Source: Kuschelorhynchus macadamiae
Lineage: Eukaryota; Arthropoda; Insecta; Coleoptera; Curculionidae
Reading direction: 5' to 3'
Assembly: GCA_030620095.1 (NCBI GenBank)
Contig: JAUTXW010000598.1
Span: 1,823,001-1,887,000 of the forward strand
Length of the DNA: 64,000 nt
Translations under genes and position numbers: made by a program
Shown here: in pieces, positions 1 through 11,894 of the stretch
How positions within the stretch are numbered: position 1 is the first letter of the stretch
Layout: every line of letters begins with the position of its first letter
Notes under the pieces: generated by a model
The model's database searches: none
Seen by the model: only the letters and a program-made list of their open reading frames with translations
What the model was told of the DNA's origin: nothing

Positions 1-57
1 TCCTTCCCTTCATTAGGGTTACCAGATTTCTTTTCTCGAAAAAGAGGACAGTAACTG

Positions 58-1955
58 CAGGGGTGTGTGGTGAAATTTTAAGAAAGGGAAGCAATTTTTA
101 GAAACTTACCTATTTGTAATGTAATTTCATTAACCGATCATTTCAAGCAAGTTCGTCAATGACATTATCATAAAAACGTCGATGCTCCGACATATTTTGG
201 AGAAGTTTATTTTCAATGGACAACAGCGATGTATGCGAAAGTCTCTCCTGCCCCGTTGAATTTCTCACGAAATTTTTTATACGTTTAAGTGTTGAAAAAT
301 TGCGTTCTACTGTTTGTTGCTGAATTTGTTCGATTATTTCATAAAAGAGGCGTCTGTATGATGTTTAAACATCTCCCACCTTGTCAGTTCGAAGACGCTT
401 GGCTTGTGGCTCTACATTTAACGTCATCGTTTTCTCCCAAAATAGGTCAAAGTCATATATTTTTTGGCTTAAAATGGACTCAAAATCATCCACTTTTTTT
501 AAGCAAAATATCATTTGTTTTTGTTTGTAATATATTAAAAACATTGTCCGAGAATAGAAATATTTCTGAAAATATGTTCACCAAATAATTAAAATTAAAA
601 TCTCGTTTCAAACAGTCCAAAAACCCCCTCGAACTATTTATTGCTTCTGAGTCCCACGTTTCATTATTTTCTATTATACTCTGAAGTAGTTCAATCAGTG
701 ATTCACGATTTTTAGATACTGTTAACACAAGTCTTTCATTATAGTTCCACCTAGAAGGAGCTACTTTGGGCAATCGTTTGTGGACAATGGAGTCCAAAGC
801 TTGTGTACGTTTTGTTGACTCGGAAAAAAAAGCAGCCATGTTATTTAAAGTAACGAAAAATACTTTACACTCTTTAATGTGATTGATTGACTGGGATAAA
901 ACTAAAATTTAATTTATGAGCAAAACAATAGACAAACACAGCACTTGGGAAAGTTTCTCGAACTTTAGCTTGCAGACTCCCTAATTGTCCGGCCATCACT
1001 GCAGCTCCATCATAGCTTTGAGCAACTAATTTTTTCTCTCCATTAATTTCTTTAATAACGTTATAAACTACAGTATATAATGCATCTGCTGTACGATTTT
1101 CGGACACATTCTTAAAACCTAAAAATCGCTCTTGTATACTTCCGTCTGTTTTAACGTAGCGTATCACTATAGATAATTGGCTAAAATTACTGATATTAGT
1201 TGTTTCGTCCAAAACAATAGCAATGAACCGCGTCTCGACAATCTCCTGCTTAATTCTTTTTAGAATAATGGTTACAACAGCGAAAATTAAATCATTCGCT
1301 CAAAACGCTAGACTGCTCTAAATGATTTTTTCTTTTATGAGGGCCTGCAAATGCGCTTTGGACATAATATGTCTTTTTACAGCTTTATGGAAATTGTTTA
1401 AATCGGAAAAACTAGTTTTATTCCAGAGACCTTTTTCATTTTCAAAAAGTAAACATGGCCAACAAAATAATTTACTTATATTTTCACACCCTGTTAGCCA
1501 TTTAAATTGTTCGTATTGTTTTTCCGAATGAAAATGTCTGATACAGTTTTGTGGTTAAATTTTTCATAGGCGGTTTTGCCCTTCCTTTGGAAATTATTTG
1601 AAGCTTATCACCAAAGTTTAATGTTAAAAATCCCTTTATTATTAAGACACACACCACACATTCACACACACTTTTCTTACTAAATTCTCCAACATTTTCA
1701 ACGTTATTACCGACAGCCGAAGTTGACGGTATTTGCATATCCACGTCCGTATTATTGTCTTCCATATCGCACCATGCACGACGCGACGTACGTATCACAC
1801 AACACACAGATAGCCGTTCAAACAAAGAACCTACTCCAACGATAGCTTCCGCCACCACTTAAAACACGCGACTGAAATGCAAAAATTGCAAACAGCCGGT
1901 GGAAAATTCAATAACATCTGGCTCGATTCACAGGAAATCAAGCATACAAGTTTAA
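58..1955 (-). mobile_element. ZMYM1-like hAT copy nested in the 14-4713 element; right end lost
   Basis: The left end CAGGGGTGTGTGGTGAA matches the left end of the complete copy at 60120 (CAGGGGCGTGCGGTGAA). The two stay closely similar through the last shared block at 1859-1947 / 61793-61881, then diverge. This copy lacks about 310 bp present at about 60373-60680, joining inside the C-terminal dimerization region. It keeps the zinc-finger exon that the 60-kb copy lost. No right TIR is found. Confidence 0.75.
300..1858 (-). pseudogene. ZMYM1-like hAT transposase, broken
   Basis: Reading down the - strand: 1502-1858 gives an N-terminal leader; around 1330-1500 a TTF/MYM-type zinc-finger segment is readable (LFCWPCLLFENEKGLWNK, then NFHKAVKRH). 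The stretch 874-1212 gives the DUF4371-like core (DETTNISNFSQLS, AQSYDGAAVMAGQL, AHKLN) and 486-839 a further helical part. Each block is in a different frame or separated by stops, and the C-terminal dimerization segment is deleted near 302. Such transposases cut and paste hAT DNA. This one is inactive, but with the 60-kb copy nearly the whole gene is represented. Confidence 0.75.
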
Positions 1956-2229
1956 TAAAAATAATAAAAAAAAACCGCAAACTACAACTTTAAAATGAGC
2001 CTCTATTAGCACTCATTACAAAAAGATCAAAAACTTTTGAATACACCAATTAAAATAAATATATTAATAGTCTTAAAACACAGTCTTGAATCGAAATAGA
2101 GGGGCACTTGAACCAGTTAGAACTGGTTCATATTTAGCCGATCCACTTATTTTTTTAAGCAAATCCCTTTTTGTTAATAAGTAATCATAAAATTGGGAGC
2201 AGCTAAATTTTTTTTAAAATTTTAAATTA

Positions 2230-4168
2230 AACTGAGTTCCTAATATCGACTTAATAGCCGACACGGAAAGTCGATTCCTTTCATCGGTCCATTGGGCACT
2301 CATGAGAGAAAAAACCCTCTCAGCATTCGCGTTATGGGATGGAATGGCAAAAAAAATTGACGAAGTTTGAGAAACTCAATGTGCTTCTTCATTAGAAACA
2401 GTAGAAAAATACTTCACCCATTTTTGAAAAGAGAGTAATTTATGAAAAGATTCATCGTTTAGAGAATATAAAACAAATTCCTTTAAATCTCCATTAAATT
2501 GATAAATTCGTTAAATAATTTTGAATCGTTTACTTCAATATTTTTATTTTGAAAAAACGGTAGAGAATTATCGATACTTTTCCATTCTGGAACAGTTTTT
2601 AAATTCATCCGTACAAGTAATTTAAAATCTTCAAAAAAAATGGCCCACGATCTTAAATATTTCAAAGATTTTTCGTCAACAAACAAAAATTTTTTTTCTA
2701 AAACGGTTACCTCCACCATGTGGCCTTCTTCACTCAGTTTTCGAAATATTTGCCAACTCTCAGCGGTAAAAGTTTTCATTTAGCCGCTCTAATAACGATT
2801 TTTCAGTTTTTTGCAATATTTCTAAGATTTCCAACAATGAATTATCTTCTTTTTCCATATTCTTGATAAAGTCCTCAAAAAAAAACATTAAAGAATGGCA
2901 GAACCAAAAATAAGCCTCATTTAATTTATTGGAAAAAAAAATATTTAAAGTTACGGGAGAAGAAGGATCGGATAGAAAAAATAACTCCAGGACTTCATAA
3001 ATTTCTAACATCCTATTTATACATGGAAATAAGGAAAGCCACCTAGTTTTACTATGGAAAAGTAGCTTTTTATATTCAAGATTCACAAAATCACAGAACG
3101 ATTTCAGAAATATGGATATTATCCAAAACAAGGATATGATCATAACTTGTTACTGGGATGGATTAAAGAGATTATCTTTAGAAAATCGACGTACCAAAAT
3201 ATGTCTAGTATATCTTTATAAAATTTTAACAAATAAAATTAATTCACCAGAAATTCTTTCAATGCTTCTATTCTTTGTGAATGTTGGAAATACAAGACAA
3301 AGAAAGATTATTAATTTGGATTTTCCTAGGACAAACATTTATAAGAGCTCACCAATTTATAAAATGTGTAATTACTTTAATATTTATGCTAGTGACTTGG
3401 ATTTAGACTTAATTAATTTAAAAGGTTTTACAAAACTGATGGAAGATAGATTATATGAAACTCAGACCCAGGTCTAGGTAGGACTTATGTTTTATTATTA
3501 TGTATACTTTTACTTTATGTATTACTTATATGGTGTCTGTAATTGGCCTTGGCTGTTGATGCTGTAATAATGATAAATAAATAAATAAATATTGTACAAT
3601 AGTTTCAGAATTTTCGTCACTTAGATTTTGCAGCTCAATCATTTTAACAGCAATACCTTTAATTTTGTCAAAATACTGAATTAATACCGGAAACATTTTT
3701 AAATTGCCTTGGTTACTGGCATAGGTACTTATTCCTATAAAATTATTTTTTTTTGACTCTGCAATTCCCAAGTTTACTCCGTGTGGTGCCGAGACTGAAA
3801 CTACAATCGCTTCTGTTTTAGTACTCGCACAAGATATTTTCTTTGCCAATTCGGAATCAGGTATAATTTTTTGAATAAGTTTAGTATTACAATCTGCTGA
3901 TTTAAAACTAAAATTATGTTTAACTGTATAAAAAGCAAGCGCTCCTTCTGCCGCAGCAACTTGCTCCTCTACTTTAGAAAATTGTTTCACGAAAAAAGTC
4001 GTTAGTTTTTGCGACGCTGATCCGGCACTGCGTATTTTTTGCTGATGCTTTTTCTTTATTGGCTATGGAAAAAGTTACATAGCACTTCATATTCTAGTGT
4101 TTCCTTTTTCATCATTTTAAATTTCTCTTGCAAAGCAGGGCTAAACTTACATTTTCTCTTTGGCATTT
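2230..4168 (-). pseudogene. hAT-5-like transposase, interrupted
   Basis: A start with MPKRKCKFSPALQEKF is readable near 4168. It is followed after frame breaks by FSKVEEQVAAAEGALAFYTV and STKTEAIVVSVSAPHG (3526-3990), then after an inserted LINE end by FCDFVNLEYKKLLFHSKTRW (2760-3143) and the C-terminal dimerization signature NAERVFSLMSAQW (about 2290-2330). This order is that of the hAT-5 transposases, which start MPKRK and lack a BED finger. Some 80 residues expected around the LINE insertion are missing. It belongs to the 14-4713 element. Confidence 0.75.
3107..3595 (+). mobile_element. 5'-truncated CR1/jockey-like LINE 3' end
   Basis: The open frame 3112-3477 (121 aa) resembles the C-terminal tail of non-LTR retrotransposon ORF2 (LVYLYKILTNKINSPEIL, FPRTNIYKSSPIYKMC) and is followed by an (ATAA)n tail at about 3573-3593. 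It sits inside the hAT transposase on the opposite strand. Clear target duplications are not visible. Confidence 0.65.
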
Positions 4169-4721
4169 CATAAATATACCAATCTACCAGTTAAAAAAAG
4201 CATTTCACTATCAATGCTGCGAAACTGTATAAAAATAAACTTACTTCTTGTGTTGATCGACAAAATTTACAGAAAAACAGGTAAAAAACAGTTAAAATAA
4301 AATAAAAAATTTGAATTGCTGTTAGCTAAAAGACAACACACAATGCACCTTATCTTCACTTCATGATCGATTAAGGTCTGAATTGACTGACTTTGTATTG
4401 TCTCTTTTCGATATCAAACGATAGAAAAAGAACGACAACTGAACTAAGTGATCTTGGCGATTTTCGAGTGACTTCAGTCGTACTATTGAATATGCAGGGC
4501 AGTGGTTTAGTTAAATAACAACAGCGGCGGAGTTCAAAATGAAAAAAAAAATACCTTATTTATTAATAATATTTATATATATTTTTAATGTAGTTTAACG
4601 GCTGTGGTCGAAAAGAGGACAATTCGATTAAATTGTAAAAAATAGGCCGGACGCCCGGACGCATTCCTAAAAAGAGGACATGTCCGGGAAAAAGAGGACG
4701 TCTAGTAACCCTACCCTTAAT

Positions 4722-5560
4722 TAAGAATAGAGAAGTGTGACCTAATTTAGTTCGTGCATAGTCATTTAGGAACATCTTTTTTTATTGGGCGCCATTTTGT
4801 ATTTCTGGATTCTTACCAAATTTTACAAGTTTCTACCTCTGCCACATCTGATTTTTGGGCATAATTTAAAATAAATCCAATTAATAGTTTTTACAGTGAC
4901 ACAACGCCATTGTATCTCTACCTTGTCTCTTTAGCCCTTCTCTGCATAGAGGAAAAACATTATATACAAACAAATAAAATTCATTTGACGTGTTTTGCCC
5001 ATTTTGTGTAGTGAATATGAACAATATGAATCCTTAACTAAAAATAAAAAAATACTTAATACAGTTTATTTTAAATTAAATATAAAGAATATTTCTATAA
5101 TTAAACGAAGTTTTCCTGATGAATTCGGATATCTTATAAAAATCCCCTCTGAGATATTTTAATGGCAAGTACCTCTACACACTTATATTTCTAAGTTGGG
5201 ATAACTTAAGAGAAGTAGTGTTTTATGATAACAAAGGATAGAAGTACTTTCGTAGAATACTAATTTTACGATCTAACTTATATTCATGCCAAAAATTATC
5301 ATGTAACGTCAAAATATGTAGCAAGTTAAAGCAATGGCTTAAACCTGGTGCTTTATAATATTAATCGACGAATACTATACATTAGAGCCTTGGGGACTCG
5401 AACTAATGTATAGTATTAAAGTGTATTATAAATACAATTGATTATTATTTATTAGGGCTTTAATGATTGTTTTATCGGCCAACCTGGGCTAATCTACGCC
5501 TAACCGGACAGATCCAGACAGTATGGGTTTTGTTAAACCATCCTTATTTTAATAAAGACT
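4722..5560. other. No gene seen; AT-rich spacer with one hairpin
   Basis: No coding pattern. The only structure is the 15-bp inverted repeat at 5371-5417. Confidence 0.5.
5371..5417. repeat. Perfect 15-bp hairpin, 17-nt loop
   Basis: AATACTATACATTAG (5371-5385) is exactly mirrored at 5403-5417 around a GC-richer loop. It is probably a remnant of a transposon end; no TSD is apparent. Confidence 0.6.
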
Positions 5561-5589
5561 CGGAATTTTGAGCCAGGTTTAAAAAAAGT

Positions 5590-5680
5590 CACCCGCCAGA
5601 ACGAGGATTCGAACTTATATGCGCCGCATCCGAAGCCGAGTATCGGACAGTCAACAAAACTTGTTTATACTCCGCAGAAA
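5590..5680 (-). repeat. tRNA-like module (intact B box)
   Basis: On the - strand a B-box consensus GTTCGAATCC (5605-5614) follows a segment nearly identical to the tRNA-like block at 10860-10940. The A box is degraded here. It resembles the head of a tRNA-derived SINE; it is not a functional tRNA. Confidence 0.5.
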
Positions 5681-5774
5681 TAAACCCGTTCGGCGAAAGG
5701 CCACTAATGTAGGAGCACTTCCTCCTGCGCTGCACCATGATTGAATGAAGAAGACATATACATAAACAAATCAA

Positions 5775-6335
5775 ACAGTTTTTCGAACCGCCTTGTGGAT
5801 GGCAGACTTCTGTGTTTCTAACATAAGTGATTCCAGTGTCCGCTTTAGCTGCTTTGTTTCGGGGGGAGACGGTAGACTCAACCGCTCAGTTTGGAAACTA
5901 ACGACCCCTCTAGAAAGGGAGCAGACGCTGTGAAAATGTGAGGCTTAGTTGTTCCTGCATTCTATCCTGTTCGTCTGCCCAGTTCTACATAGAATAACAG
6001 CGTGATGGCCACTATGTGGTGAGAGTAGGAGGGGCCAGAGGATAGATTGATAGAAAAGGTCATCCCGTGATACCGGTAGTACTCTCAAGGGGCATCTAGT
6101 AGAAGCAAGATGCATTATAAAGATTTAAAAAAAAAAATAATAATTTAAACAGATATTTGGAATAAATGGAGTGTACCCAGAGTTAAGCTCGCCATCCACA
6201 TCCCATCGGTAACGTCTTTAAACTGGAATAAGATGTAAATTAGCTGGGAGAGCCGCCCCAGCTCTGACTAAGCCCCGTACGAAGAACAATTTGGTAAATA
6301 AACTGGTATCCGGGCCAACAATCTAGAAACAACAA
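5775..6335 (+). repeat. Dispersed repeat R, copy 1
   Basis: This non-coding body shares a block order with 6395-7500 and, inverted, with 9783-10310: a CCGCCTTGTGGATGGCAGA-like start, a GGAGGGGCCAGAGGATAG-like middle, a GTAGTACTCTCAAGGGGCAT block and a GCCCCAGCTCTGACTAAGCCCC end. It has no coding potential and looks like a SINE or non-autonomous element. Confidence 0.65.
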
Positions 6336-6394
6336 GAACAACGTAAACAAACTAACCAATGCTTTTTCTATGCCTATGTACAAAATAACCAGTC

Positions 6395-7500
6395 TCTCGA
6401 ATCGCCTCGTGAAAGGCAGAGATCTGTGTTTTTAACAAGTGGTTCCACGTGAACGGTTTGCTGGTTTGTTTAGAGGGGTGGCGGAAGAATAAACTGCTCA
6501 GTGTTAATGACCTCTGAGCAGCGGCTGTGAACGTGTCAGGTTTAATTGTTCCTAAATTCTGTCTTATTTGTCTGTTTAGTTTTACAAAGAATATTGGCGT
6601 AATGGCCGCTGTGAAGCAGGAGTAGGAGGGGGTGAGGGGATAGTTTAAAAGAAAAGGCCATCTCGTAATACCAGTAGTACTTTCAAAGGGTACCTAGTAG
6701 AAGTCAGTATGCATTTCAAATAATATATTTTAAAAAGAAGGAATAATTCAAAAAGATATTTTTAAATATATACTTACACTTACCATCACCGATTTTGATG
6801 ATTTTTAGTACACTAACAGATTTTTAAATGCTTATAACAAATCTGAAGTCAATTTTTTTTTGCGAAGTTTTGTTTCCGATATATACTCCTTTAAAATGTA
6901 CGATCTTATACACAGGAACAACTGAATACAAAATTAAAACATCAAAATCTCACGTTTTCTAATTTATAACCTAATATTGCTCAAAAATTACATCAATAAA
7001 ATTATATCTCTCAATTGCTATTTCTTTGATGTTTCTTGATTTTCTTATTTTATGTTGGCAACCATTGCCATTCTTTCGCTGTAAATATTTTAATTTAGAA
7101 TTCGACAGCGTGGAAGAATCATCTTTAAAGCTGTATACTAATATGTATGTGTATTCAATTATTTTTTTATAAAAAATACTGCAAGAATGAGAAAAGAAAG
7201 TTGAAATCTGCACGTAAAAGATTGTGAACTTTGAGGGCGTACATCTTGGAAACAAAGCGTTGCCGAAAAAATATTACTTCGGATTCGTTATCATCGCTTA
7301 CAAATCTAGCGGTGTATTAAAAATCATCAAAATCGGCGATAGTAAGTGTAAGTAAATATTTACCGGTATTTCTACGAATCTGAGTATTCTATGACCTTAG
7401 AGCTCGTCACCATCTGGGAAGATCGCCCCAGCTGTGACTAAGCCCCAAACGGTCAGTAATCTGGCATATGAACTTGCATTCGCGCCAACAATTTAAGAAT
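6395..7500 (+). repeat. Dispersed repeat R, copy 2, split by a MITE
   Basis: Same body as copy 1, resuming with GCCCCAGCTGTGACTAAGCC near 7423 after the inserted inverted-repeat element 6773-7352. Copies 1 and 2 are head-to-tail neighbours. Confidence 0.65.
6773..7352. mobile_element. Tc1/mariner-type MITE (about 580 bp)
   Basis: The ends are inverted repeats of roughly 40 bp: CTTACACTTACCATCACCGA on the left is mirrored by the right end terminating GGCGATAGTAAGTGTAAG. TA dinucleotides lie on both sides. Weaker inverted similarity extends further in. It interrupts repeat R copy 2, so it is the younger insertion. The ORF at 6971-7255 is incidental. Confidence 0.7.
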
Positions 7501-7646
7501 AGAAATAAATTTTACACAACATAACCTTACTTTTATTGTTGCCGTTTTGAATTTTTTAAATAAAGTTTTGTTTTCTAAATTTTATAGTTTTCTACAAATT
7601 TAGGATTCTGTTTTAAAGGTATTTTGAAGGCTTAAAGATTCTTTTG

Positions 7647-8162
7647 ATGCGTAAATTGTGTTCTGTTTCAATAATGGACCTTTTTGAAGATAACATTTTT
7701 AAAAATGATGCCCTTTATATGAAGAGTCTTGTTGGAAGATCAGTTAAAATAATCACAGCCGATGAAGTCTTATTTACCGGTACCGTATACGTAATAGATC
7801 CCATCTATAAAACCGTAGTTCTTCATACCAAGGAAACGTCTGCCAATAAACATGATACCGTGTTTATCCTTTACCACGCCATCAAATTCTTAGAAGTTTT
7901 AGCCACTCCTGTTCAAGAGAGCTATTTGGAAAAGAAAACCTCAGTTTACAATAGCACCCAATCAGTATTAGAGAAGAACAGGTTGAGGAAATGGCTGCAA
8001 CAGATGCACATAAACGTAGATGAAGTGGGGGACTATTTGAAAATAGATGATCATTTATTGATCATGCCCCCTTATGGTTTGGACAATTGTATTTGCAATA
8101 ACACCATTATATTGGAAAAAATTAGAAATATTATAACCTTAATGCCTAAAGATTTTAATTGA
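7647..8162 (+). CDS. Gemin6: Gemin6 (SMN complex, Sm-like protein)
   Basis: Single-exon gene. The likely start is the second in-frame ATG at 7674 (MDLFEDNIF, 162 aa); the first ATG at 7647 adds MRKLCSVSI and a TTG at 7644 is not a start. Gemin6 pairs with Gemin7 in the SMN complex, which loads Sm rings onto spliceosomal snRNAs. Visible features are an N-terminal Sm-like beta domain (about residues 14-75, with GRSVKIITADEVLFTGTVYV), a middle helix with LRKWLQQMHI, and the C-terminal signature MPPYGLDNC followed by IILEKIRNII (about 131-155). This matches the order and length of animal Gemin6 (about 165 aa). It has no introns and no frame breaks, and lies in a repeat-rich gap. It converges on the ARMC2-like gene 3.3 kb away. 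Confidence 0.88.
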   Translation: MRKLCSVSIMDLFEDNIFKNDALYMKSLVGRSVKIITADEVLFTGTVYVIDPIYKTVVLHTKETSANKHDTVFILYHAIKFLEVLATPVQESYLEKKTSVYNSTQSVLEKNRLRKWLQQMHINVDEVGDYLKIDDHLLIMPPYGLDNCICNNTIILEKIRNIITLMPKDFN

Positions 8163-8327
8163 TTGTTTGATATAGTGCATAAAGTGCTTTCTTATTTTTA
8201 TTTCCGGATTGTACTAGATGTAGATGTTTGTAAGAGTATGAACAAATGTTTCTAGACCTAAGAATAAGGTGGCAGTCGCACAGATCGACCGTGTGCAAAT
8301 GTCTTCGAATATCTACAAGCAACTAAA

Positions 8328-8333
8328 AATAAA
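8328..8333 (+). promoter_or_regulatory. candidate polyadenylation signal of Gemin6
   Basis: AATAAA 166 nt after the Gemin6 stop codon, the first good hexamer downstream and at a plausible 3' UTR distance. Confidence 0.45.
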
Positions 8334-8339
8334 ACAAAT

Positions 8340-9640
8340 TATGTCATTATTGTTTTAAATTGCTAATTGTAATCAATGGACACATAACATCAATCAGGTG
8401 CATTTGAGCATGACCAAGCTTCACCAACTGGAAAAATGTTTGTTTTTGTTTTTACACTCGATAGTTGTCAGAACAACCCTAGGTATCGATTATATTTGAT
8501 ATTTGACTTTGTCAGCTGCATAATTCTGACTTAATATTTAGAATATCATAAGTATAAATAATGAAAAATCAAAAAGCATTGTAATGGATAATTTCATGTT
8601 TACCAGCACTTTCTAGCATGCATATTTTATTCAACAGCACTCAATACACTACTGATCACATTTAAAGACGATTTTCTGTGACTGCTACCAACATTTTTTT
8701 TATGGGTAATTCCTTTATTGTAAACATTTTTCTTTTATAATTTCATGTATTAAATCAATACATTTACATGGTTCATTATTTATTACAATATTTTTTAGGT
8801 TTTAGTAAAATTATTGTCACCAATTTAAATCAGGTTGCTCCATTTCCCTGCAATCAAAATCATGTTCCAGATTTTTATCTTTTCGATCTTAAAAAGAAAT
8901 GCTGCAGCATTCTACTTTAATGACCAGCAATAGAAAATTAAAATTTATTAACTCCTGTCAGTATTTATTGACTAGGAATACCTGGTTTGCCAGAAATATG
9001 AATATGTCCAGACTACATTTTAATGTCTCATAATTGTATGACTGGGGGTTTACTTCTCATAAGATAGTCTTAGTCTTATTGTATTTGGAAAGTTTTCAAT
9101 ATGGGTTTCTTTATTAAATAAAAATGGGATAGACCAAAAACAAAAAAAAAACATAATTTTTTTTTATCAATTATAATTCTTATCACTGCGAACCGTCTGT
9201 AGAAGTTTTGTTTCAAAGTGGGGAATGCGCTGCAAAAGGTCCATCCGTTTGTTTATGTTCATAAAATAAATAAAAGGTAACAACCTTACGTTAAAAGAAT
9301 ATGGACCAAAATTTATACCTACTTATATGTCAAATCAAAGTTAACTTCTGGTATAATAACAGAAAGTTGCATCAGCTTTACTATTCTAAGTAGCAATACC
9401 ACATTTAATTTTTTTTTTTCATATTTTGTCTTAAACTCTTCTCTAAGGTCGTAGGTATTCATTATCATAATTTATTATTTGAAAGAAAAAAAAATGTTTT
9501 AAAATCCACTCAGTAAGTGGTGGTCTCAAAATGAAAACAAAAAGTGTATAGGAAGTCCTTAATAATCATTACCGTCTACAGGATGCACTTTGTGACCCGC
9601 CGCAGTAAAATGATATATTTTATTGTAAATCTGATAACAA
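8340..9640. other. Intergenic, no feature recognised
   Basis: AT-rich sequence downstream of Gemin6, without coding pattern, inverted repeats of note or recognisable transposon ends. Confidence 0.5.
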
Positions 9641-9782
9641 GTTTTGTTGAAAATACAGTGAGAACTTACTGGTTCAGCGGTAGGATCTTGGGCTTTAGAT
9701 CCAACGCATGTCTGTTTCATGACTATCATTCAGATGGTTGATTTTTTTTAACAAAACTTGTAATGTAAAAGATAATGCTTGT

Positions 9783-10310
9783 TTAAATGACTACATCGAG
9801 GCAACCTCCAGATTGCTCTCCGTCTGGGATATATTTACAGCTGGTGCGACCCACCTAGATGATTTACACCTTATTCCAATTTAAAGACGTTATCCCGGGG
9901 ATGCCCGGATGACGAGCTCTAAGCTCCCGGAGCATCCTAATTTTTTCAAATAACTTTCTAAATTACTCCACTTTTATTTGAATCTTTGAATTGCATCTTG
10001 GCTTCTACTAGCTGCCCCTTGACAGTACTACTGGTATCACGAGATGACCTTTTCTTCTATACCCTCATCCCTCTTACTCCTGCCTCATAGTGACCATTAA
10101 GCTAATATTTTATGTACAACTGGGCAGACGACTTTCCTTAACAACTACGTTCACAGCGCTGCTTCCTTTCTAGCGGGATCGTTAGTTTCTACACTGAGTG
10201 GTTGAGTCTCCCGCTTCTCCCCGAAATAAAGCAGTAAAACCGAACACGTAGAACCACTTATGATAAAGCAGAGAGGTCTGCCTTCGACGAGGCGGTCCGG
10301 AAGACTGTTT
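9783..10310 (-). repeat. Dispersed repeat R, copy 3, with tRNA-like flank
   Basis: Reverse-oriented copy of the 5775-6335 body. Just before it (9655-9745) is another tRNA-like block with TGGTTCAGCGGTAGG resembling an A box, between short inverted stretches of AACAAGTTTTGTT-type sequence. Confidence 0.6.
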
Positions 10311-10839
10311 AAAATAAAACTTAAAATTACGGATTAGGTTAGGTTGTTGTGTGCGTTAGCGCGCCGACAAAATACCTGAGTTAAAATAATATTTTTTAAA
10401 ATTTAGATTCTGTGAAAGAAAATATAAAATAGAAAAAGGGTCTATTAAAAAAAACGGTATCCTTTGGACAAGGAAAACTTCATTTATCTTTTCATCCAAA
10501 TACATACCGATTGTTTGCTTGTTATATTTGCTATATGCAGTTGTCGTGCTCAAAACCTTATTCCAAGCAATGAAGAATCCTGATATTTTACAAATGTTTA
10601 AAAATCATTATAGTAATCACTGTTTACCTAAAGTAAAGTTTACAGAATAATAATATATTCTGTAAGCTTTGTCTAAAGTTACTTCTGGTCCCAACCTTTT
10701 CTGTCAAGTGACCATTATCATCCCTACTCCCGCTACACAGCGCCTATTACGCTTGGTATAGGCCCTAAATTTTTCTGGACACTCACCAATTACAACACAG
10801 ATTTTTCAATTTGTTTCCTATTGGTTCGTCGTTTATTTA

Positions 10840-10950
10840 CGCGGAGTATAAACAAGTTTTGTTAAATGTTCAGCATAGGTTTCCTAGCTTAGTGGATACT
10901 CGACTTTGGATGCGACTCAGATCCCCCTTCAGGCAGATGGCTCTTTTTTA
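10840..10950 (+). repeat. tRNA-like module (intact A box)
   Basis: TAGCTTAGTGG (10885-10895) fits the pol III A box, and the downstream block matches the - strand module at 5590-5680. Here the B box is decayed. The copies are complementary in what they retain, suggesting an ancestral tRNA-derived SINE with both boxes. Confidence 0.5.
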
Positions 10951-11212
10951 GATTGATTTTTTGTAACAATACTTATAAATAATAAACTTGCGCATAAGGT
11001 TAGGTTTGTAAAGAAAGAGTGTCGGAAACTTCCGGGTCTATATTGAAACAAGGATTTTTTTTAACAAATCTATACTGTTAGCGTTAAGTTAGCTCTAGTT
11101 CGACGATAAAACTATCATTAAAGCCGGAAAATCACATTTCGAATAATCGAAAATCAGATTTAAATTATTTTTAGAGCAAAAAAAACTACATGATAATCTT
11201 ACTAATATACAC

Positions 11213-11218
11213 TTTATT
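11213..11218 (-). promoter_or_regulatory. candidate polyadenylation signal of the ARMC2-like gene
   Basis: AATAAA on the - strand about 225 nt after the stop codon, in very AT-rich DNA, so chance occurrence is likely. It is the first canonical hexamer I see downstream. Confidence 0.3.
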
Positions 11219-11441
11219 TAATAAGTACACAATATTACATATATTTAATTAAACAATAAATGAAAATATATGGGATACTCCTCTCATTATACAGATAAAA
11301 ATTGATGGTTGCTTATCGCTTTTGTAAACTGCTCGTACAAAAATACGATACAGTTCAATTTTAAATATCTGTAATGTATATTATGTTTTACTGTTAATAT
11401 TAGGTACATTAATTTACATATGCTAATTTCTACAAATCTCT

Positions 11442-11671
11442 CTACCAAGCAGAAAAACTAATATTTGTGCTGGACTCTTTTGTTTGAGCTTGCGACGCCT
11501 GCTCTTTATCATCACTAATCTGTATTTGGTCGAAAGTATCTAAAAAGTATTCGATTTTCTCCAGGAGGTTCGTAGCCACGTTTGCAAACTCTTCCCAGAT
11601 CAGGTATTCTTGGGTGACGAAAACTTCCATTTCCTCTGTGTTTTCGTCTATTCCAAACAGTTTTTCTTCAT
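11442..11671 (-). CDS. ARMC2: ARMC2-like terminal exon with stop (230 nt)
   Basis: The acceptor is TTTATAG before position 11671. The G left by the preceding exon plus AT gives Asp, opening DEEKLFGIDENTEE. It continues with EYLIWEEFANVATNLLEKIE, a final helical region, and ends ISFSAW with stop TAG at 11442-11444. The frame stays open to 11825, but that upstream part is a hydrophobic intron read-through and the phase excludes it. Confidence 0.78.
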
Positions 11672-11894
11672 CTATAAACAAATTAAACTCAAACAAAAAT
11701 TTTTTAGTATCAGAAGAAAATTTCTTGTTGACAAAGCTGATAAATGTTAATAAAAAGGAAAGAAAACAGTTATATATAAGAACCACAATGATATCAACAA
11801 CAATACATAACATAATGAACAACATAATACCAAAGGAGTTATCAAAATCAGGAGCATCTCAATAAAATGCTAATTGTAAAAAGTAATTAAAACA

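Larger units (their letters stand above)
14..4713 (-). mobile_element. hAT transposon (hAT-5-like) with TIRs and 8-bp target duplication
   Basis: The left end TAGGGTTACCAGA (14-26) is mirrored by TCTAGTAACCCTA (4701-4713) with one mismatch. Flanking octamers are CCCTTCAT (6-13) and CCCTTAAT (4714-4721), 7 of 8 identical, which fits hAT integration. Subterminal AAAGAGGACA motifs recur near both ends. It carries a dead transposase (2230-4168), a nested ZMYM-like hAT (from 58) and a LINE 3' end (3107-3595). Confidence 0.8.

Noticed and set aside
3107..3595. TTTCAGAA as target duplication of the LINE end
   Set aside because: The right copy is separated from the tail by 12 extra bases, and the host gene has a deletion there, so the match may be chance.
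4563..4775. ORF spanning the right end of the 14-4713 hAT
   Set aside because: It crosses the TIR and target duplication, so it is incidental.
5605..5614. Possible functional tRNA gene
   Set aside because: Only a B box is intact; no cloverleaf with a full acceptor stem can be drawn.
11614..11865. + strand ORF overlapping the ARMC2-like terminal exon
   Set aside because: Antisense shadow without family resemblance or codon structure.
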